A stretch of 64,000 bases of DNA. Source: Ailanthus altissimus. Taxonomy: Eukaryota > Streptophyta > Magnoliopsida > Sapindales > Simaroubaceae. Under the pieces are notes generated by a model, which saw only the letters and a list, made by a program, of their open reading frames with translations, had not been told where the DNA came from and did not search any database. A program made the translations under genes and the position numbers. Below, piece by piece: positions 60,501 to 64,000 of the stretch; within the stretch, counting starts at the first letter, position 1; each line of letters begins with the position of its first letter. The DNA lies in the NCBI GenBank assembly GCA_946807835.1, contig OX327710.1, forward strand, positions 12,884,501-12,948,500, given 5' to 3'.

Positions 60501-61122
60501 AGTCGGGATTCTTGTTATTATGAATTAATCTAGATTATGCCTATCAACTTTCACAGTTAAAAAATTGTATTAAATTTTGAAACAGAGAGAAGAGCCTTTC
60601 AAACATCCAAGATGAGATCAAAATCAACAGAAAGTTTCTGTTTATTGATGAGCAATTTCCCGTATGCTGTGTTAAATGTACTAAAGTGAAGACAAGAGTG
60701 TTTTTCTAGTTTGCTTTCTTATTGCATCATGTCAGCAACTAAACAGATTGCACATTTAAAATTCAAAACCAAATGTACTACGGCAATAATAAAAGAAATT
60801 ATACCATATATCAACTAATTGCACTTGAAAGGTTTGAATTTTCATTAAAAAATTTAAAACAAAAGCAAACCCATTAGCCCATGCAAGATAATGAACACAT
60901 CATATGAAAGAACACAAACAAAAAGCTGGCCATTGTAAACACACCTGGAGATTCAGCTTCCATTTCTGCAGAAAACTGAGAAATGGGTTGCTTCCCGACA
61001 ACAAAACCAGGACTAAAAATGGTGGAAACACTTGTTTCTGTTCTGGCAACAAGTGTAGATGAGAACAAAGAGAAGCCAAATGCCCACATGGGCAATAGCA
61101 AACCAAGAAGCTTCATGTTCAT
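57552..61122 (-). pseudogene. Receptor-like protein kinase (At1g80640-like), 10 exons, exon 6 frameshift
   Basis: Exons on the minus strand: 61122-60945, 60229-60059, 59916-59666, 59563-59431, 59336-59273, 59176-59084, 59004-58905, 58082-57964, 57869-57780 and 57677-57552. All have GT...AG borders and compatible phases. The protein starts with a signal peptide (MNMKLLGLLLPMWAFGFSLF), a short ectodomain and a membrane helix (ILIALVFASTLLGALLLFLL). The cytoplasmic kinase has a glycine loop GEGGRGRVY, the lysine in AAVKRID, HRDLKSSN, DFGLA, APEYLL and [14 protein letters not shown]. Exon 6 lacks 4 bases after LEYL (between 59160 and 59161). It therefore reads into TAA at 59140-59142, giving a 277-residue product without the catalytic loop. 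With those bases it would be 442 residues, close to the family's usual length. A sequencing or assembly error is possible. Confidence 0.9.
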
Positions 61123-63344
61123 GTGCTTCGTTTGAGTGAGAGAAAGGAAAAAGAAAAAAAAATGCCGAGTGAAACTTCTTTTTTGCTTTTTTCTTGTCTA
61201 AGCAATGTTTTTTAAGTTGGAATCCTCATCATTGATGTACTAAATCTTTTATCTTTCTCTAAGTAAGAATATGACAAGACACTACTTTTCTTATTATAAT
61301 TATTTTTCTCTTCTATTTTGTTGTGCTTTAGTTTATCATCCATATCTTGTTTATTAGTTTTGAGTATTATATGAGTGGGAGTGTGAGTTGTGGGGGCAAA
61401 TGGACATGAATCATGTGGCAGTTATCAAAACATCGAAGTCCAAAAGGTTTTCTGCGGGACCCAGACTTGTAGGATGTTGATTGTCAATTGTAACTAATAA
61501 GGACAATGGCTCATTACAGGACCCTCACAAATTTAATTTGCATGCCAATTTTTCTAACTCTTATTAACGTCTATTGTACAGCTGACTTAATAATACAGTT
61601 GATTTAATAGCAGTTACATCTTATCTACGGCTATAGAAAAAAAAATTAAAATTAATGAGAAGTGGTTACTTTTATTATACAAAAGTAATAATAATTTATT
61701 TCATAAAATTCGAAGACTACACAAGAGCAACGATGGCCTCAAAAAGTCGAAAGTGTCCTGATAGTAGAAGTTATTATCATATAAGTCCAAATTATTTTTT
61801 AAAACAATAAAAAAAATTAAAAATTTTAAAAATGTCACTTGAGCTTTTACTATTTAAAACTTTTATTAAACAACATTTTTGGTCTTTTGAATATTGCAAA
61901 GTTTAATAGTTGTTGAAAGAAATGTTAAATAATTATTTAACTCTTGATGCTATTTTAAGATGACAATTATTTTATTATTAAAATATAAATAAATTTGAGC
62001 TTAATAGAAATTTAAATATATTTTTAATTTTTTTACTTGAATAGTAAATATTTAAAATTAATATTTTACCATATATAACTTTTTAAACATAATACTTTTT
62101 AATAATTAAAAAAAGAAAAAGGGTGCTTTGTCCTTAGAGTTTGAGTCAATACTCAAATTTATCTCGTGAGTTTTAAAACGATTAATTTTGTTTCAATCTG
62201 TTAGTTTGTTATTGTTTGTTTAGATGGTAGAATTGTAAAATTGTAACTCAACATTAAGAAGAGATGCAAATTAACATGTAACATATCATGTGATGTCTAC
62301 ATGTCAATCACGGATTGGCCCACAAAAATTTATTAATTTTAATTAATATAAATAACATTAAAATTTTATATTAATTTTAATATTAATATAAAAATTAATT
62401 TTCTCTCTTTCTTCCGTCTTCTTCTTTCTTTTTCTTTTTAGCTAATATTTCTCTTAATTGTGAAATCCAAGATTCAAGATTAAAATTTGGAAACTCGGGA
62501 TTTTTACTAAGTCAAGTTTTATGATCCTGGTCCCATATGGATATTTTTGGACCAAGAGTGTAGGTCACATTCAGGTTGATCTCAAAATCAACCAAGTCCT
62601 CCAAATCGTTCAGGTTATGGTCAAGCGGATCTGAGTCAAGATTCGATTCATTTCTTCAATTAGGTTCTAGTTGACAGCATTGGCATTGGAGCTTCCCAGG
62701 TTGACACTACTGGTGCCTTGCAAGACAAAAAAATATGATAAAACCACATAGAATTGTAATTTTAATATTGTTGAAGATCTTCTAAATCTGCCTATCATGT
62801 AGCATAGTAGCTCGGGCGTCGGATCTGTCGTTTGTTGTGTTGTAGGGAGCATAGCGATCACCAAAAAGGTTTTTTTCTAAAGGGTGAAATAATCTTGGCC
62901 CATATGCATAAGAAAATGTGAAGAAGCCTCAATTAAAATGATAGCTCTGAGTTCAACAGTTGATGCCTACATGACAATGTTGACATAGGGAAAGGAAAAT
63001 GAAATATGGTAATATACTTGAAAAGAAAATATCTAAGCCATGTTTTGTAATGAGGGTATTGAGAGAAGAATTGTTGGCCCTCATAGGTTCCTAATTGTAG
63101 TGGTTTAAGCAGTATTGTTAAAGTCTTACTTTTGCTGAGTTTGATTCTGTTTATAATATGAGAATTGGCCTTTTAATTTGTCTAATCCTTTGCTATCAAG
63201 ATTATTTTGCCAGCTGGCCATGGTGGGAGAGGGAGGAATGAAGTGGAGTGAGAGCCTAAGGTTCGGTGGAAATGGTGATGGAAGTTGACCAAAATTTAAT
63301 ATTTTTTTAAATTATTAAAATTTAAGTTATACCTTATAAAATTA
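61123..63344. other. Kinase upstream region and AT-rich intergenic DNA
   Basis: The first few hundred bases are the likely kinase 5' untranslated region and promoter; no clear TATA box was chosen. Further right is AT-rich sequence with a pyrimidine tract (62400-62445). Between about 62470 and 62900 lies less AT-rich sequence without a readable gene. Confidence 0.4.
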
Positions 63345-64000
63345 GCTTAATACACAAGTTTACTCCAATTGGAACTGAAATATCCATTTTTGCCTTAATA
63401 CGTTAACTTTTACCATCAGTTTGAATGAAAATAGTAGTTTTAATATACAATTACCAAAGTACTCCTATTGTTTTCCCTCTAACTTAAATGTATAATAATT
63501 TAAACTTTAGGCATATGGCATAATCTCACGTATTCACTGTCTCTCAATAAGTTGCACAATCTCATCAATTCATTTAATTTAATGTAATTAAAAAATAAAT
63601 TTTAATAAAATAATGTGGCATAATGTGATAAGTAACAAATGACATGTATCATCATGTTATTAGTTTATATTTTGTAATAAAAAATTTTAAAATAAATTAA
63701 ATTAAATTTATAAAAGAAGCCTCCATCAATAATGGGTTGCCATCGACTGCTGGCTTCGGTGATAAAAATGATAAAAGTTTATATCATTACACTCTAATTT
63801 TTCTAATCTACATAATAATATGGTCATTTTTGACTAAAAGAGACTATAAGACAACCAAATAGGGTAGGAGGGCGGCAGCCACTATGGTTTGCCATCAAAC
63901 AGTAAGGCAGTAATTTGCATCGCCATTATTATTAGACAAATCAACGGTGTAGATCTGCCTTCCTCTCGTAGTCTTCTTTCTTATTCTCGTAGAGTTTCTC
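63345..64000. mobile_element. Inverted-repeat element, copy 2 (truncated by window end)
   Basis: Shares with the element at 4452-5108, in the same order: GACATGTATCATCATGTTATTAGTTTA-type left end (63641), an AAAATAAATTAAATTAAAT tract, ATATGGTCATTTTT (63820), AAGACAACCAAA, GGGCGGCAGCCACTA and GTGTAGATCTGCC. It also has TTTTGCCTTAA/TTTACC-type phrases upstream at 63390-63420, like those before copy 1. The right arm is beyond the window. Similarity is moderate, so the family is old or varied. Confidence 0.55.

Overview
The window looks like nuclear DNA of a flowering plant, most likely a eudicot. It is AT-rich and holds spliceosomal introns, plant-specific protein families (ankyrin/PGG membrane proteins, a PADRE/DUF4228 protein, a receptor-like kinase) and many Ty1/copia retrotransposons. 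I cannot name the species. Four host loci are recognisable and all are damaged: two ankyrin copies (15.5-16.0 kb; 20.9-27.2 kb, plus strand), a PADRE-domain gene (minus strand, split between 27.98-28.26 kb and 47.10-47.40 kb), and a ten-exon receptor-like kinase (57.55-61.12 kb, minus strand).

Layout. 1-1710: tail of a decayed copia element with a probable LTR. 2996-4184: poly(A)-ended retroposon with a 9-bp target duplication. 4452-5108: inverted-repeat element; a second copy runs off the right end of the window. 7831-9094: 629-bp tandem duplication. 11793-14598: CACTA DNA transposon with a broken transposase fragment. 15518-27228: ankyrin/PGG cluster. It is interrupted by a 2160-bp solo LTR (17709-19868, duplication AATAC), and a large fold-back element sits in the last intron (24208-25825). 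28256-47098: copia element copB, duplication AAGAA, inserted inside the PADRE coding sequence. Within copB lie two related copia elements, copA2 (minus) and copA3 (plus), head to head at 30545-43332. 48032-55824: copia element copC, duplication GTTAT/GTTAC, itself holding a solo LTR (50165-52526, duplication TTGTG). 57552-61122: receptor-like kinase.

How the parts relate. Removing copB and one AAGAA copy joins the two PADRE halves into one open frame of 190 codons plus stop. The insertion history is therefore PADRE gene, then copB, then the copA2/copA3 pair. CopC landed about 630 bp upstream of the PADRE start codon and later received a copA solo LTR. The kinase has a 4-base deletion in exon 6, just before the catalytic-loop motif, which gives an early stop. 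The ankyrin locus carries several frameshifts, but its last exon keeps a 332-codon open frame with the PGG membrane domain.

Limits. Boundaries, target duplications, reading frames and splice sites were read by eye. Family names come from recognised motifs, not from database searches. Long AT-rich stretches hold nothing I can name and are marked as such.
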